Made by a program: the position numbers and the translations under genes | Shown: piece by piece, positions 17,146 to 25,764 of the stretch | How positions within the stretch are numbered: position 1 is the first letter of the stretch | Layout: every line of letters starts with the position of its first letter | Notes under the pieces: model-generated | Seen by the model: the letters and a program-made list of their open reading frames with translations, nothing else | Told to the model about the DNA's origin: nothing | Databases searched by the model: none | From: Bdellovibrionia bacterium | GTDB taxonomy: Bacteria > Bdellovibrionota > Bdellovibrionia > Bdellovibrionales > UBA1609 | Assembly: GCA_030432925.1 (NCBI GenBank) | Contig: JAUILT010000023.1 | Location: forward strand, 1-36,577 | Direction: 5' to 3' | Length of the DNA stretch: 36,577 nt

Positions 17146-20100
17146 CTATGGTTGAGTCACTTGAGTGGGCCCTATGGTCGTCGAGGCGTTGTTGCCCATG
17201 CCTTCGTTGTCCATGACGGCATTCACTGGAACTGAAGGCAAGTATGTGACCCCTCCTGCTGGACCTGCTGTCGCCTGGATGATGTAATTCATGCTGTCAC
17301 CAGAGTTTGTGATAGTCCAAGTGACTCCCGTGGCTGTTCCAGAGTTGACAAGGTCCGCAACGGCAAAGGTTCCATCATTGATCGGCCTTGAAAACCTCAC
17401 GTGAAATACCACAGGAAACCCGGACGCTGTTTGAGGCTGTGCAGGATCTCGAGTTATAATGGCCTCCATGGGTCCTCTCCAGTTGTAGTGGTAAATAGCA
17501 CCGGCATCGTTACCAAGACTGTCATTTTTTCTAGCTCCCACAACCAAAAGGTCGCCATCAATATCCACCCGGTCACCAAACTCTTCGAGTGTGGCGTTGG
17601 CAGGAGCCTTAATGTAATTCACCTGGCTCCAACTACCACCAGATTTTTGAAAAACATAGACGGCGCCTGACTCTGCACTGAGATCATCATGGGCGGCATA
17701 AGGGCCATAATCAACTCCTGAAGCTTGGCTGTCTTCAGTGGGAGCGCCCACAACCACTGTCTTATATGTCGCAGCCACAGAGAATCCAAATTTGTCATTA
17801 TCCCCTGGATTGGTTGGCTTCAGATAAGCTGTTTGAGACCATGTCCCGCCCATATTTTCATAAACATAAGCTGCCCCCGAAGCCGTCATAGAATTATCGG
17901 CACTTGCCGCCCCCCCTTGAGAGACAAAGTTTTGAGAACTTTGTTCACTCTGGGCTCCAACGACGACCATATTAGCAAAAGCAGCCACACTGTATCCAAA
18001 ATAATCATTCGCATTCGCATTGGCTGCTTTTAAATAAGCCTCTTCCACCCAGGATCCACCTTGCAGTCGATAAATATAAGCGGCACCAGAGCTGGTTGCA
18101 GAGTTATCGGCTGAACCAGGACCTGCCTGAATAACAGTCGTCGTAGAAGAATCTTCTGCATAGGCACCCACTACAATCATACTCCCAAACATATCTAATC
18201 TCGCACCAAAACTATCAGAAGCCTCAGCGTTAGAGGCTTTAAGCATAGCCATTTGTGCCCATGACCCTCCGGATTTATGAAATACATAAACAGCACCAGA
18301 GTTGGAGCTAGAGTTATCTGCACTCCCACTGGCTGGCCCCATAGAAATGTGTGTCTGATTGGAACCCTCCCCATAAGCCCCCACCGCTACCATATCGGCA
18401 CTAGCAGCTACTTCCACTCCAAAGTTATCACTGGCATCCAAATGACTGGGCTTCAGATAGGCCTCCTGCACCCAGGTTCCCCCCATATCACGAAACAAAT
18501 AAACAGCTCCAGCCATAGATAATGAGTTGTCTGCTGACCCCGAAGCCCCCTGATTGATTGTTGTCTGATTAGAGCTCTCACCCGTGGCGGCCACCACAAC
18601 CAATGAACCATCCACACCCACACTGGCTCCAAACCTATCGTTGGCTTCAGCATTGGGTGCTTTTAAGTAGGCCTGCTGTACCAAAGAGTTTCCTACCCTG
18701 CGATAGACATAGGCAGACCCGGCAGATGTTGCTGAGTTGTCGCCAGAACCAGCTCCCCCTTGAGTGATTGTCGTTTGATTACTGTCTTCCTGAGAGGCTC
18801 CAACGACAATCAGGCTTCCATCCACATTTAAATCAACACCAAAAATATCCAGTGCCTCTCCATTAGAGGCCGTGACCATGGGGTTCACACTCCAACCATC
18901 TTCATCTCGAATAATCCCTTTGGCCCCTGTCGACGATAATGAAGGGTTCAGGTACAACAATGATGTCAAGGTCACGCCAAAGTCCTCAACAGGCTCATAC
19001 AATGTGTCGTTGGTCGTATTCACCGTGAAGGAATGCATAATATTTCCAGCAGGTATGGTCACAGTCTGATTTAGGGGTGAATAGTCTGATAGACTCACCG
19101 ATGTAGCCATTATATCAAAAGTTGAAATATTGAAAGAAACATCTCGCCCAGATATTTGACTCATGGAAACCTGAAACATCAAAGACTGCCCCTCAAGATG
19201 AGTGGAGTCATTGATCGACAACTGTGGTTCAGGATCATTATCTGCAATAGAAACCGCAGCAAATCCAGATCCAATTAAGGAGGCTCCCCCCAGACTACTC
19301 AGAGACACATTAAAAAACTCATCGTATTCATCGAACACATCATCATGTGTCGTTATCGAAATCTGAACAATGGTGATGCCTGCTCCAATGGTCACTGTCC
19401 CAGAGAAACTCGTGTAATCAGCAGCTCCTGAAGAAGCGGTGCCATCATCTGTCAACAGGTTTACCGTAACATCCGAAGCAGAAACACTATCAAGATTCAA
19501 GCCCACAACCGCAGACTGCCCCTCCATCACGGACAATGGTGTGCCCATCCATAGCCCTGGCATGCTATCATCATCATTAATGGTTACTATGGCTGTTCCA
19601 TCGGCAATAGTGACATTACTAGCCACATCAATACTCACCATAAAAATTTCTGAAGATTCACTCATGCCATCGTCAGTTATGCCTATGTCAAATATTGCAA
19701 AGGTCTGACCAGCAGGAATCTGCACACTGAAAGACCCCCCTATAAAGTCTGTTCCTCCTCCAATGGCTGAAGAGTCATAGGTTGTAAAACCGATATCCAC
19801 ATGACTTCCTGAAGCTGCAGAAAGACTGAACATCACCGCTGCCGTGCCTCCTTCTGTGACACTGGTGTCCAGCACATATAAGTGAGCACCGACATCATTG
19901 TCTAAAATTGTTCCCTGGCCCACAATGTCTGCTGCAGAGGCCCCAGAAAGGGACTGCAAATACACATCAAAAGACTCCGTGGCTTCACTGATGCCATCGT
20001 CTATAGTGGGAATATAAACCCAGGTGGAAGCCAAGCCAGCAGCAATGGTCATTGGCGTTGGAAATGAAATACCTCCGTAATCAGTAGCAGATAAGGCCGT

Positions 20101-21495
20101 ACCGTCGGATGTATAAACCTCAAAAGTTACATCCGCCCCTACGATCTGACTCATGGTTACCAAAAAGCTCAACGATTGCCCTTCCGTTCCACTGGCATCT
20201 GAAATAGAAATGGAGGGCATACCATCGTTGTCCGTGATGGTTCCAATTCCGACATCATCAAGAGCAATGACATTCACCAAACTGTAAAGGCTCACCATAA
20301 AGGTTTCTGTGGACTCAATATCACCGTCATCAACTGTGGGGACAGTAATAGCAACACCCTGCCCTCCGGAAACAATAGTGTAGGTATTGAGTGCAAAAGA
20401 GTAATCTAGCGAGGACGTAGCAGAAATATCCGAGGTCACCCAACTGAGACCCACATCGAATCCACTGGATTGACTGAGGGTTACCAGGAACACGACTTCT
20501 CCCCCCTCTGTGACACTGGAGTCGCTCAAAGACACCGTTGGCGGAGCATCATCATCACTGATAGAGCCGACACCGTAGTCATCGATCACTGAAGTCATGA
20601 GCGCCGAGGTGATCGACACGCTCATACTCTCCATCGGCTCATCCTGGAAGTCCTGGACCGTGGTCATCTGGTAATTGGCAATAGTCTGACCGGAGAGAAT
20701 AGTGATGGAATAAGCCCCAGGGAGTCCACTATAATCAACTCCACTGCCCAAAGCAGTTCCATCAGCGACATTAAAACTGATGGTGATATCTGAACCGTAA
20801 GTGGCATCCAACACAAAATCAAAAGATAAAGGTGACCCTTCTGTGACTGTGGAGTCCATGACCATCAGGTTGGGACTCCCACTGCTATCGTCCGGAAGCT
20901 CTCCAAAATTGGGCTTATCGCAACTGTGGAACTTTCCGGCGGCAGACAAAGAAGCCGTGATCACAACGGTGGCTGGCCCTGGATCCAGATTCCTTTTCAC
21001 TGATCCCAGCATATGAGGCGCCGAGAGATGAGCTTTGTTCGGCCCGTCATTGGTGTCAAAATTTTTGCAAGCGTCCGGGCTGGTCGCCGCAAAGCCTATG
21101 GCATGAATCCGCCGGTCAGGTCCTGCCGGGACATCCACTTCAATTCTTGACCCAGCAGGAAAAGTCCCCACCAGAACACCGGGTCTCATGGCAATACTTC
21201 CGTCCGAACGGATACATCGAAATTGATTCAGATCCGGTGCTTCTACTGCAATCGCAAAACAACTAATATCGTTAAAATTTGCGGGATCAGAAACGCCCCA
21301 GGCGACTCCTCCCGCCACAGTCTGTGCGGAGAGCCCTGCTTTTGCTGTCATTTGATTAGCAGCTGTATAAGGCAGTTGGATTTGGAGCTGAGCGGACTTG
21401 TCCATCTTGCGCTCGCAGGACATAACCATACCTGAACAGCAAAGGATGACCACCAGCCGTAAGAATTTTGAATTTTTAAAATCCAATACCGACAA
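17146..21495 (-). CDS. Giant surface lipoprotein with Calx-beta and FG-GAP repeats
   Basis: About 1449 residues. The leader (FLRLVVILCCSGMVMSC) ends in a lipobox Cys, so the protein is lipid-anchored. After an N-terminal domain of about 190 residues come six Calx-beta modules (each starting like VSLSDSSVTEGGEVVF and ending in an Asp-rich TITDNDG linker, a Ca2+-binding pattern). Seven FG-GAP/integrin-alpha-type blade repeats follow (each with xANDxFGxSV, then VVVGAxxE, SADNS, SGAxYVY), enough for a seven-bladed propeller, then a C-terminal Ig-like domain. This layout suits an adhesin or surface-binding protein, but the target is unknown. I place the start at the TTG at 21495, because CAGGGGATTAAG puts a strong ribosome binding site 6 bases before it. 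The in-frame GTG at 21516 has none. Confidence 0.88.
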   Translation of the reverse strand: MSVLDFKNSKFLRLVVILCCSGMVMSCERKMDKSAQLQIQLPYTAANQMTAKAGLSAQTVAGGVAWGVSDPANFNDISCFAIAVEAPDLNQFRCIRSDGSIAMRPGVLVGTFPAGSRIEVDVPAGPDRRIHAIGFAATSPDACKNFDTNDGPNKAHLSAPHMLGSVKRNLDPGPATVVITASLSAAGKFHSCDKPNFGELPDDSSGSPNLMVMDSTVTEGSPLSFDFVLDATYGSDITISFNVADGTALGSGVDYSGLPGAYSITILSGQTIANYQMTTVQDFQDEPMESMSVSITSALMTSVIDDYGVGSISDDDAPPTVSLSDSSVTEGGEVVFLVTLSQSSGFDVGLSWVTSDISATSSLDYSFALNTYTIVSGGQGVAITVPTVDDGDIESTETFMVSLYSLVNVIALDDVGIGTITDNDGMPSISISDASGTEGQSLSFLVTMSQIVGADVTFEVYTSDGTALSATDYGGISFPTPMTIAAGLASTWVYIPTIDDGISEATESFDVYLQSLSGASAADIVGQGTILDNDVGAHLYVLDTSVTEGGTAAVMFSLSAASGSHVDIGFTTYDSSAIGGGTDFIGGSFSVQIPAGQTFAIFDIGITDDGMSESSEIFMVSIDVASNVTIADGTAIVTINDDDSMPGLWMGTPLSVMEGQSAVVGLNLDSVSASDVTVNLLTDDGTASSGAADYTSFSGTVTIGAGITIVQISITTHDDVFDEYDEFFNVSLSSLGGASLIGSGFAAVSIADNDPEPQLSINDSTHLEGQSLMFQVSMSQISGRDVSFNISTFDIMATSVSLSDYSPLNQTVTIPAGNIMHSFTVNTTNDTLYEPVEDFGVTLTSLLYLNPSLSSTGAKGIIRDEDGWSVNPMVTASNGEALDIFGVDLNVDGSLIVVGASQEDSNQTTITQGGAGSGDNSATSAGSAYVYRRVGNSLVQQAYLKAPNAEANDRFGASVGVDGSLVVVAATGESSNQTTINQGASGSADNSLSMAGAVYLFRDMGGTWVQEAYLKPSHLDASDNFGVEVAASADMVAVGAYGEGSNQTHISMGPASGSADNSSSNSGAVYVFHKSGGSWAQMAMLKASNAEASDSFGARLDMFGSMIVVGAYAEDSSTTTVIQAGPGSADNSATSSGAAYIYRLQGGSWVEEAYLKAANANANDYFGYSVAAFANMVVVGAQSEQSSQNFVSQGGAASADNSMTASGAAYVYENMGGTWSQTAYLKPTNPGDNDKFGFSVAATYKTVVVGAPTEDSQASGVDYGPYAAHDDLSAESGAVYVFQKSGGSWSQVNYIKAPANATLEEFGDRVDIDGDLLVVGARKNDSLGNDAGAIYHYNWRGPMEAIITRDPAQPQTASGFPVVFHVRFSRPINDGTFAVADLVNSGTATGVTWTITNSGDSMNYIIQATAGPAGGVTYLPSVPVNAVMDNEGMGNNASTTIGPTQVTQP
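17480..18894 (-). repeat. Seven tandem FG-GAP repeats (about 200 bp each)
   Basis: Within the giant lipoprotein, seven copies of a unit of about 65 residues recur. Each holds a -DxFG- start, a VVVGA strand, an SADNS Asp/Ser loop, and SGAxYVY plus a Gly-Ser/Thr-Trp strand. DNA copies are diverged but recognisable, for example GAGTTATC(T/G)GC around the ADNS codons. Six or seven repeats close one beta-propeller. Confidence 0.85.
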
Positions 21496-21722
21496 CTTAA
21501 TCCCCTGACGTGCCACTTTTTTATCGGACTAAATCTTCGAATGTCTTATAAATAATCAGGTTATATTGTAGCATCCCGAAAAAATATTTGGCTGATTCAG
21601 AGTGAGACCAGGCACTCAGATCGGACTGAGATTCAATATGGGGTATTGAGTAGTAAAAATTAATATTGATGTTTCAATTTGATCAGGAGCGACTGAGTTT
21701 TCTCGCAACTGCACCACAAAAC

Positions 21723-22031
21723 TCAATCTTCTTCAGGCTCCACTTCCACATCAGATTCAGAAGCACCTTTCAACTCTTCATTGAATAACTGCTTATAGAC
21801 TTCTTTTTCTACTTCCCGACGGTTAAGCTTTCGACGGGCAATAATCGCCTGAGGGTGGACAATGAGATCCTCTTCATCCCTTCCTCCGGGGTAAAGTCTT
21901 TTTCTAGCCTTTTCCTGAAGAGCCATTTCTTTTTCAGAAAGCTGATCTACAGCCCTATTAATGATTTCAGCATGACCTAGAGTTGGAAGAATTAACAAAA
22001 CAGTTAGTACAGTAGACCACTTAAAAACCAT
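21723..22031 (-). CDS. Small secreted charged protein, unknown family
   Basis: 102 residues. A signal peptide (MVFKWSTVLTVLLILPTLGHA, cleavage before EII) is followed by a short, helical, highly charged mature part with an acidic tail (SESDVEVEPEED). I do not recognise the family. GGGAGAGAAGGG precedes the ATG. It is the last gene of the run L28-L24-secreted protein-nitrilase, 62 bp after the nitrilase, so it is probably cotranscribed. Confidence 0.65.
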   Translation of the reverse strand: MVFKWSTVLTVLLILPTLGHAEIINRAVDQLSEKEMALQEKARKRLYPGGRDEEDLIVHPQAIIARRKLNRREVEKEVYKQLFNEELKGASESDVEVEPEED

Positions 22032-22093
22032 CCCTTCTCTCCCTTACTGAGGTGTTTAGAACCTCTCAATCCTACTGCGACTCCGACAATAAC

Positions 22094-22912
22094 TCAAAGC
22101 TTTCTATGGTTGACCATTGGAATTTGTTCGCGCATGTTTTTGATGAGTTTTTCATCAAGTGTCACAAACCGAACTCCTTCTTGAAGCTCCATATCTACAA
22201 GCACGTCTCCCCAGGGAGAAACCACAAGACTATGGCCATAAGTCCTGCGTCGAGCACCCCCCACTCCTTTGTGTTCACCGGCCTGGCCGGCAGCCACAAC
22301 ATAGCATTGGGACTCGATGGCTCGAGCTCTCATCAGTACGTGCCAATGGGCTTTTCCCGTCGGCTCCAAAAAAGCCGAAGGAATAGCCAGTACATCTACA
22401 CCTTGCTTAGCGTAATCAAGGTAGAGTTCAGAAAAACGAACATCGTAACAAATGGAAAGACCTATTTTCCAACCTTCTATTTCTATTACAGAACGATCCG
22501 ACCCTGCTACAAACTGATCTGACTCTCGTACTGGCTTTTGCCCTTCAACGTCCACATCAAATAGATGAATTTTGGAATACACCTGCTGAACACCGGCGTG
22601 GGGAGACACACGTATTGTAGCATTAGCAATGCCTTCAGGAACTTGTGTGGGATTGGCTCCAAACAAGAGATGAGTTTTTGTTGATTGAGCCCAGTGAATA
22701 AATGGCTCATAGATAGAGTCACCCAGCGCCAACCCCACTTTGGGGCTTTGACTTGAGATTTTCATGAATAAGGCATTCTCAGGTAAAAAGACAACATCCG
22801 TCTCTCGGGGAATATATTCTAAAAGTCTTAATATCTGTTGCTGATTCTTGTAAGTATCATCGCTCGAACATAACTGCATCACAGAGATATTCAGTTGTGG
22901 TTTCTTACTCAT
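22094..22912 (-). CDS. Carbon-nitrogen hydrolase (nitrilase superfamily, Nit1/Nit2-like amidase)
   Basis: 272 residues of the nitrilase alpha-beta-beta-alpha fold. The catalytic triad is visible: Glu45 in FLPENAL, Lys114 in YSKIHLFDV and Cys155 in SICYDVRFSELY. The KIHLFDVDVEG and RARAIESQCYVVAA segments favour the Nit1/YbeM branch, whose known members hydrolyse deaminated glutathione as metabolite repair, but omega-amidase or another amidase role is possible. It is cytoplasmic, with no signal peptide. Its ATG overlaps the stop of the upstream secreted-protein gene by 8 bp, an unusual pairing of a cytosolic repair enzyme with a small exported protein. Confidence 0.9.
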   Translation of the reverse strand: MSKKPQLNISVMQLCSSDDTYKNQQQILRLLEYIPRETDVVFLPENALFMKISSQSPKVGLALGDSIYEPFIHWAQSTKTHLLFGANPTQVPEGIANATIRVSPHAGVQQVYSKIHLFDVDVEGQKPVRESDQFVAGSDRSVIEIEGWKIGLSICYDVRFSELYLDYAKQGVDVLAIPSAFLEPTGKAHWHVLMRARAIESQCYVVAAGQAGEHKGVGGARRRTYGHSLVVSPWGDVLVDMELQEGVRFVTLDEKLIKNMREQIPMVNHRKL

Positions 22913-23228
22913 TCTCGTCTGATGCCTGAGCAGTGATTTTGGAGTTGGAAAGACTTCGGCAAACCCAAGAGGCTTCCTCTAAGTTGCTTTTCACATTATC
23001 AACAAATCGGTTGCATGCGCCAGCACTGGATCCGTAGCCAATCACCCGATCCACGCCAGCTTTAGTGTACTTAGCCTTACAGCCTTCACCATCAGTCTCA
23101 ATACGGATAGTTCGGACAATAGACTTATTTTTACATAGGATATATTTTTGTGGCTCAATCACACTCTCAATAGCCGCTTGAGCTACCGAAGACGCAATCA
23201 GAATGGACAGCAGAAAATTCACCTTCAA
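22905..23228 (-). CDS. Small secreted cysteine-containing protein, unknown family
   Basis: About 107 residues with a signal peptide ending SSVAQA (cleavage before AIES). The mature domain has four Cys (in LCKNK, EGCKAKY, GACNRF and WVCRSL), suggesting two disulfides in the periplasm. The family is not recognised. The start is uncertain. A TTG at 23228 gives an N-terminus MKVNFLL with a Lys before the hydrophobic core, while a GTG at 23222 has better spacing (7 bases) from GGAGG. It lies 20 bp after rplX and overlaps the nitrilase start by 8 bp. Confidence 0.7.
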   Translation of the reverse strand: MKVNFLLSILIASSVAQAAIESVIEPQKYILCKNKSIVRTIRIETDGEGCKAKYTKAGVDRVIGYGSSAGACNRFVDNVKSNLEEASWVCRSLSNSKITAQASDENE

Positions 23229-23248
23229 ACCTCCATTTGCCTGAGTGA

Positions 23249-23509
23249 TTAAGCGGTTTTAGAGGCCTTCTTTTTGGTTTTCTTCTTTTTAGCAGGGGCC
23301 TGTTCTATAAGCTTCACGTTGGAATAGTCAATAAACCCTTCAACCTGTTTCAAACCATCTTTTTGGTCAAAATGAGTCTGCAGACGAACACCCTGAACAC
23401 GGATCTTTAGAGCCTCTGAATCTAAATCCAGTACAGTCCCTTGCTTCCCTCTGTCAGCGCCAGAAATCACCTCTACACGAGCACCTGTCTTGATTTTAAG
23501 CTTTCGCAT
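23249..23509 (-). CDS. rplX: Ribosomal protein L24
   Basis: 86 residues. The KOW motif region (GARVEVISGADRGKQGTVLD) and the following strands (LKIRVQGVRLQTHFDQ, then VEGFIDYSNVKLIE) fit bacterial L24, an assembly initiator of the large subunit. The C-terminus is a Lys-rich tail (KKKKTKKKASKTA). It is shorter than typical L24 and lies outside the S10/spc operon, where L24 normally sits between L14 and L5, so it may be a second copy. Its ATG overlaps the L28 stop (TAATG). Confidence 0.82.
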   Translation of the reverse strand: MRKLKIKTGARVEVISGADRGKQGTVLDLDSEALKIRVQGVRLQTHFDQKDGLKQVEGFIDYSNVKLIEQAPAKKKKTKKKASKTA

Positions 23510-23811
23510 TACTGGGCTCCCTTCTTCTGACCGGATCGCATTTTTCTTTTCATGCGGGTCTTCACCGTCATAGCTCTTTTGGAGAGCTTCTGTTCGGGAA
23601 GATTCATGATATAGGTATCAAATCCCCCAGCATGCTCCATATCCCGAATGGTGGTGGTCGCCATTTTCAAGTTGACCATCTCATTGAGAACGCGGCTAAA
23701 TACACGTTTTTGCTGGATATTTGGATGAGCACGAGACTTAGTCTTAATATTGGAATGGCTCACCAGATTTTTGACGACTGGGCCCTTCCCAGTAAGTTCA
23801 CAACGAGGCAT
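23509..23811 (-). CDS. rpmB: Ribosomal protein L28, zinc-free form
   Basis: 100 residues. The L28 signature is seen in CELTGKGPVVKNLVSHSN, IKTKSRAHPNIQ and the later VKTRMKRKMRSG. Only one Cys remains, so the two CxxC pairs that bind zinc in the C+ type are absent. Zinc-free L28 forms are often extra copies induced on zinc limitation, but many lineages have only this form. AGGAG lies upstream of the ATG. It is the first gene of the L28-L24 unit and divergent from S18. Confidence 0.92.
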   Translation of the reverse strand: MPRCELTGKGPVVKNLVSHSNIKTKSRAHPNIQQKRVFSRVLNEMVNLKMATTTIRDMEHAGGFDTYIMNLPEQKLSKRAMTVKTRMKRKMRSGQKKGAQ

Positions 23812-23849
23812 TATCAGCTCCTGAAAATACGTGTTTCACAGAAAAATAA

Positions 23850-23879
23850 CGTATAGTGGAAAAAGGGGCTTGTTGGCAA
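23850..23879 (-). promoter_or_regulatory. Possible promoter for the L28-L24 operon
   Basis: On the minus strand TTGCCA (23879-23874), an 18-base spacer and TATACG (23855-23850), 39 bases before the L28 start. The -35 is good and the -10 fair. No Zur-type palindrome was obvious around it. Confidence 0.4.
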
Positions 23880-23898
23880 CCGAAAATTGTCGTATATC
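23870..23898 (+). promoter_or_regulatory. Possible promoter for rpsR
   Basis: TTGTTG (23870-23875), a 17-base spacer and TATATC (23893-23898), about 41 bases before the S18 start. It overlaps the opposite L28 promoter candidate, so the two genes could share control. Confidence 0.35.
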
Positions 23899-23939
23899 AG
23901 TGCAGATATTGAATTCGGTAACCTCAAAGGACCTGTACT

Positions 23940-24212
23940 ATGCTTAAAAAGTCTTTTCGATCCAAATATCGTCCTGAATTTCCTGGCGACTTCAACTTTG
24001 ACTACAAAGACCCTGTAACTCTTTCTCGGTTCATCATGGAGAGCGGCAAAATCATTCCCTCCAGAATCAGCAAGCTGTCCATGAGCCAACAACGAAAAGT
24101 CGCTGCAGCCGTAAGAAAGGCCCGAAGTCTGGCACTTTTGCCCGTCGGATCAGAAGCTTACGACAAGTTTGATAAGGCTGAGCCCGTATCCCCAAAGCCC
24201 TTTGAAATCTGA
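23940..24212 (+). CDS. rpsR: Ribosomal protein S18, stand-alone, zinc-free form
   Basis: 90 residues. The S18 core is clear: DYKDPVTLSRFIMESGKIIP, then RISKLSMSQQRKVAAAV and RKARSLALLPV. The protein contains no Cys, so the zinc-binding N-terminal Cys motif of C+ S18 is missing. S18 is normally encoded between S6 and L9, but here it stands alone, divergent from L28/L24. AAAGGA precedes the ATG. A strong terminator follows within 35-65 bp, so it is monocistronic. It may be a second, zinc-independent copy. Confidence 0.92.
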   Translation: MLKKSFRSKYRPEFPGDFNFDYKDPVTLSRFIMESGKIIPSRISKLSMSQQRKVAAAVRKARSLALLPVGSEAYDKFDKAEPVSPKPFEI

Positions 24213-24244
24213 TTTTCTCCAGAAGAGAGAAACCAAAATACCAC

Positions 24245-24670
24245 TTAGCCAGTCATATGTGACTGGCTTTTGTTTTTTGAATGCTCCGCGATCCAGGCTC
24301 GAAGACCATCTAAAGCCAATCCCAATATGAGCGTATAATAAAAGTTCGTGGAGTAGAGGTGAAACTGGTGCCCCTGAATCCCCCACACCTTCATTTGGGC
24401 AAAGGGCACAGAAGGGTCCATCCAACGAACAATAATCATGGGCAGAGAGATTCCAAACAGATGAACCAGTGACGTATAGAAAGTCACCCACATCCAAGGT
24501 TTTTGCGCCCTCCACGTAATCCACAAGCAGTATCCTCCCACACCCAGAAACCCTGCCCCAGCCACAGCTCCAGCTACCAGCCTTGAGGGAATCAGAGAAA
24601 ATGACAAACCTGCCAACGCTCCACCAATCAATGCTAGACCCAGAGCTTTCAAACAGTCCTGCCATTTCAT
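24245..24670 (-). CDS. Small integral membrane protein, unknown family
   Basis: 141 residues with four hydrophobic segments (about 8-24, 28-46, 55-77 and 100-122) and a charged C-terminus. There is no recognisable family. The start ATG at 24670 has AAGGAGG at ideal spacing. A longer in-frame start at 24703 has none and adds a polar leader. The last codons and stop (HMTG, stop) fall inside the S18 terminator hairpin that serves the opposite strand. Confidence 0.65.
   Translation of the reverse strand: MKWQDCLKALGLALIGGALAGLSFSLIPSRLVAGAVAGAGFLGVGGYCLWITWRAQKPWMWVTFYTSLVHLFGISLPMIIVRWMDPSVPFAQMKVWGIQGHQFHLYSTNFYYTLILGLALDGLRAWIAEHSKNKSQSHMTG
24247..24278 (+). terminator. Rho-independent terminator of rpsR
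   Basis: AGCCAGTCA (24247-24255), loop TATG, TGACTGGCT (24260-24268), then TTTGTTTTTT. It has a nine-base perfect stem, and the T tract favours plus-strand termination after S18. The hairpin overlaps the 3' end of the convergent membrane-protein gene. Confidence 0.9.
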
Positions 24671-24794
24671 ACAAGCCTCCTTGTCCGCGAGACGGATAGA
24701 CAAAATTGCCGTATCCCACCCAGACAGACAATAGAGCCAGTCCCACCCAATTGCAATTCCTCTCAGTTAAAACTCACTTACAAGAGGAGCAACA

Positions 24795-25067
24795 ATGACA
24801 TCTATCCAAACTATCAAAGACCGAACTCAAATACTTAAGCTAACCGCCCAATTTCAACTTCTCAATCAACTGAAACACTACGGATTGAACCCCAAGGAAT
24901 GGAGGTTTCAGGAGCTTACCTGGTCAGACAGCAAATATTCAGGCCTTGCTGAAGTCAGCCACCGAAAAGATCCAAATTTGAGAATCAAAGGGCGTATTGA
25001 AAAGTCATGTCCAAGGCCCAACAGTCTTTATTTCTGGCAATGGGCTGATCTGGCTTGGGATCTGTGA
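24795..25067 (+). CDS. Small hypothetical protein
   Basis: 90 residues, soluble, aromatic-rich (WRFQELTW, LYFWQWADLAWDL), without a signal peptide. I recognise no family. Support comes from a good ribosome binding site (GAGGAG) before the ATG, and from its placement between divergent and convergent neighbours with no better frame on either strand. Confidence 0.5.
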   Translation: MTSIQTIKDRTQILKLTAQFQLLNQLKHYGLNPKEWRFQELTWSDSKYSGLAEVSHRKDPNLRIKGRIEKSCPRPNSLYFWQWADLAWDL

Positions 25068-25085
25068 GTCATTTGCTGCCCCGAA

Positions 25086-25104
25086 GGTCAGCCAGAGGCT
25101 GACC
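25086..25104. other. Short perfect hairpin in the intergenic gap
   Basis: GGTCAGCC, loop AGA, GGCTGACC between two convergent genes. No T run follows on either strand, so it is not a standard intrinsic terminator. It may still be a transcript 3' end. Confidence 0.6.
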
Positions 25105-25134
25105 GAGGAGCGGAAATAGCTCACGATTCACTCT

Positions 25135-25743
25135 CTATGGATATTCAGCACAATTCACTGAGAACAAGGTTTTTTCCCAGATTTTTTTTCTTTCCATACT
25201 TTCAGTACCAGGGTGGGTGAACATTTTCTTTTCTTGAAAACGGCGCCACTCTTCACGCCCCCAAACAGTTACAGCAACCTTCTTTAGATGGCAAAAGAGG
25301 GAAATATCCGCCGTATTCAGCCACCCGAACTTTTCAAAATAGGTTTCGGGTGGTTTTTCCCCCCAAGCTAGATCAGCCACTAACCCTATAGCCTCCCAAA
25401 CAGCTTTCTTGTACTGTGAAACTCCTCCTAGATCTTCCAGACACTCATCTGGGATAGTACGTACATCCTTCAAAAGCTTTTTAAGCTCGACGAAGTATTC
25501 GTAACACCCCCCAGGGTTATTTGAAATTTTACACTGATTCACCAGCCTCTCTTGTCTCGTTGTCTCTTCACTTTTATTTTTGGGATTTGTATATAAAAAA
25601 ACCTGCTGTTTTTTTTTAAAAGCTTCCAATTGAGAATCACACAAAGTGTGAGGTGGATCAAAAATAATAATCAAAATAATACCACCACCAATAACTAGAA
25701 ATGCCAGAGTCGTTTTTGACAGGGATTTTAAAAACTGATCCAT
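25135..25743 (-). CDS. Membrane-anchored periplasmic protein, unknown family
   Basis: 202 residues. One N-terminal membrane helix (TTLAFLVIGGGIILIIIF, residues about 11-28) is followed by a mostly helical domain of about 170 residues with six Cys (LCDSQ, QCKIS, GCYEY, ECLED, FCHLK, NCAEY). These could form disulfides in the periplasm. The family is not recognised. I chose the ATG at 25743 because GGGAGG lies 7-9 bases upstream. A start at 25758 would overlap that site. It follows the next secreted protein by 21 bp and probably shares its transcript. Confidence 0.65.
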   Translation of the reverse strand: MDQFLKSLSKTTLAFLVIGGGIILIIIFDPPHTLCDSQLEAFKKKQQVFLYTNPKNKSEETTRQERLVNQCKISNNPGGCYEYFVELKKLLKDVRTIPDECLEDLGGVSQYKKAVWEAIGLVADLAWGEKPPETYFEKFGWLNTADISLFCHLKKVAVTVWGREEWRRFQEKKMFTHPGTESMERKKIWEKTLFSVNCAEYP

Positions 25744-25764
25744 AGCAACACCTCCCAACGGCTG

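Noticed and set aside
17480-18894. CRISPR-like repeat array
   Set aside because: The periodicity of about 200 bp reflects diverged protein repeats in frame. There are no short identical repeats with unique spacers.
24150-24746. A 198-residue frame on the minus strand in the same region as the membrane protein
   Set aside because: It runs in another frame over the membrane protein, lacks a ribosome binding site and covers the S18 3' end. The frame at 24245-24670 has a strong ribosome binding site and clean membrane helices.
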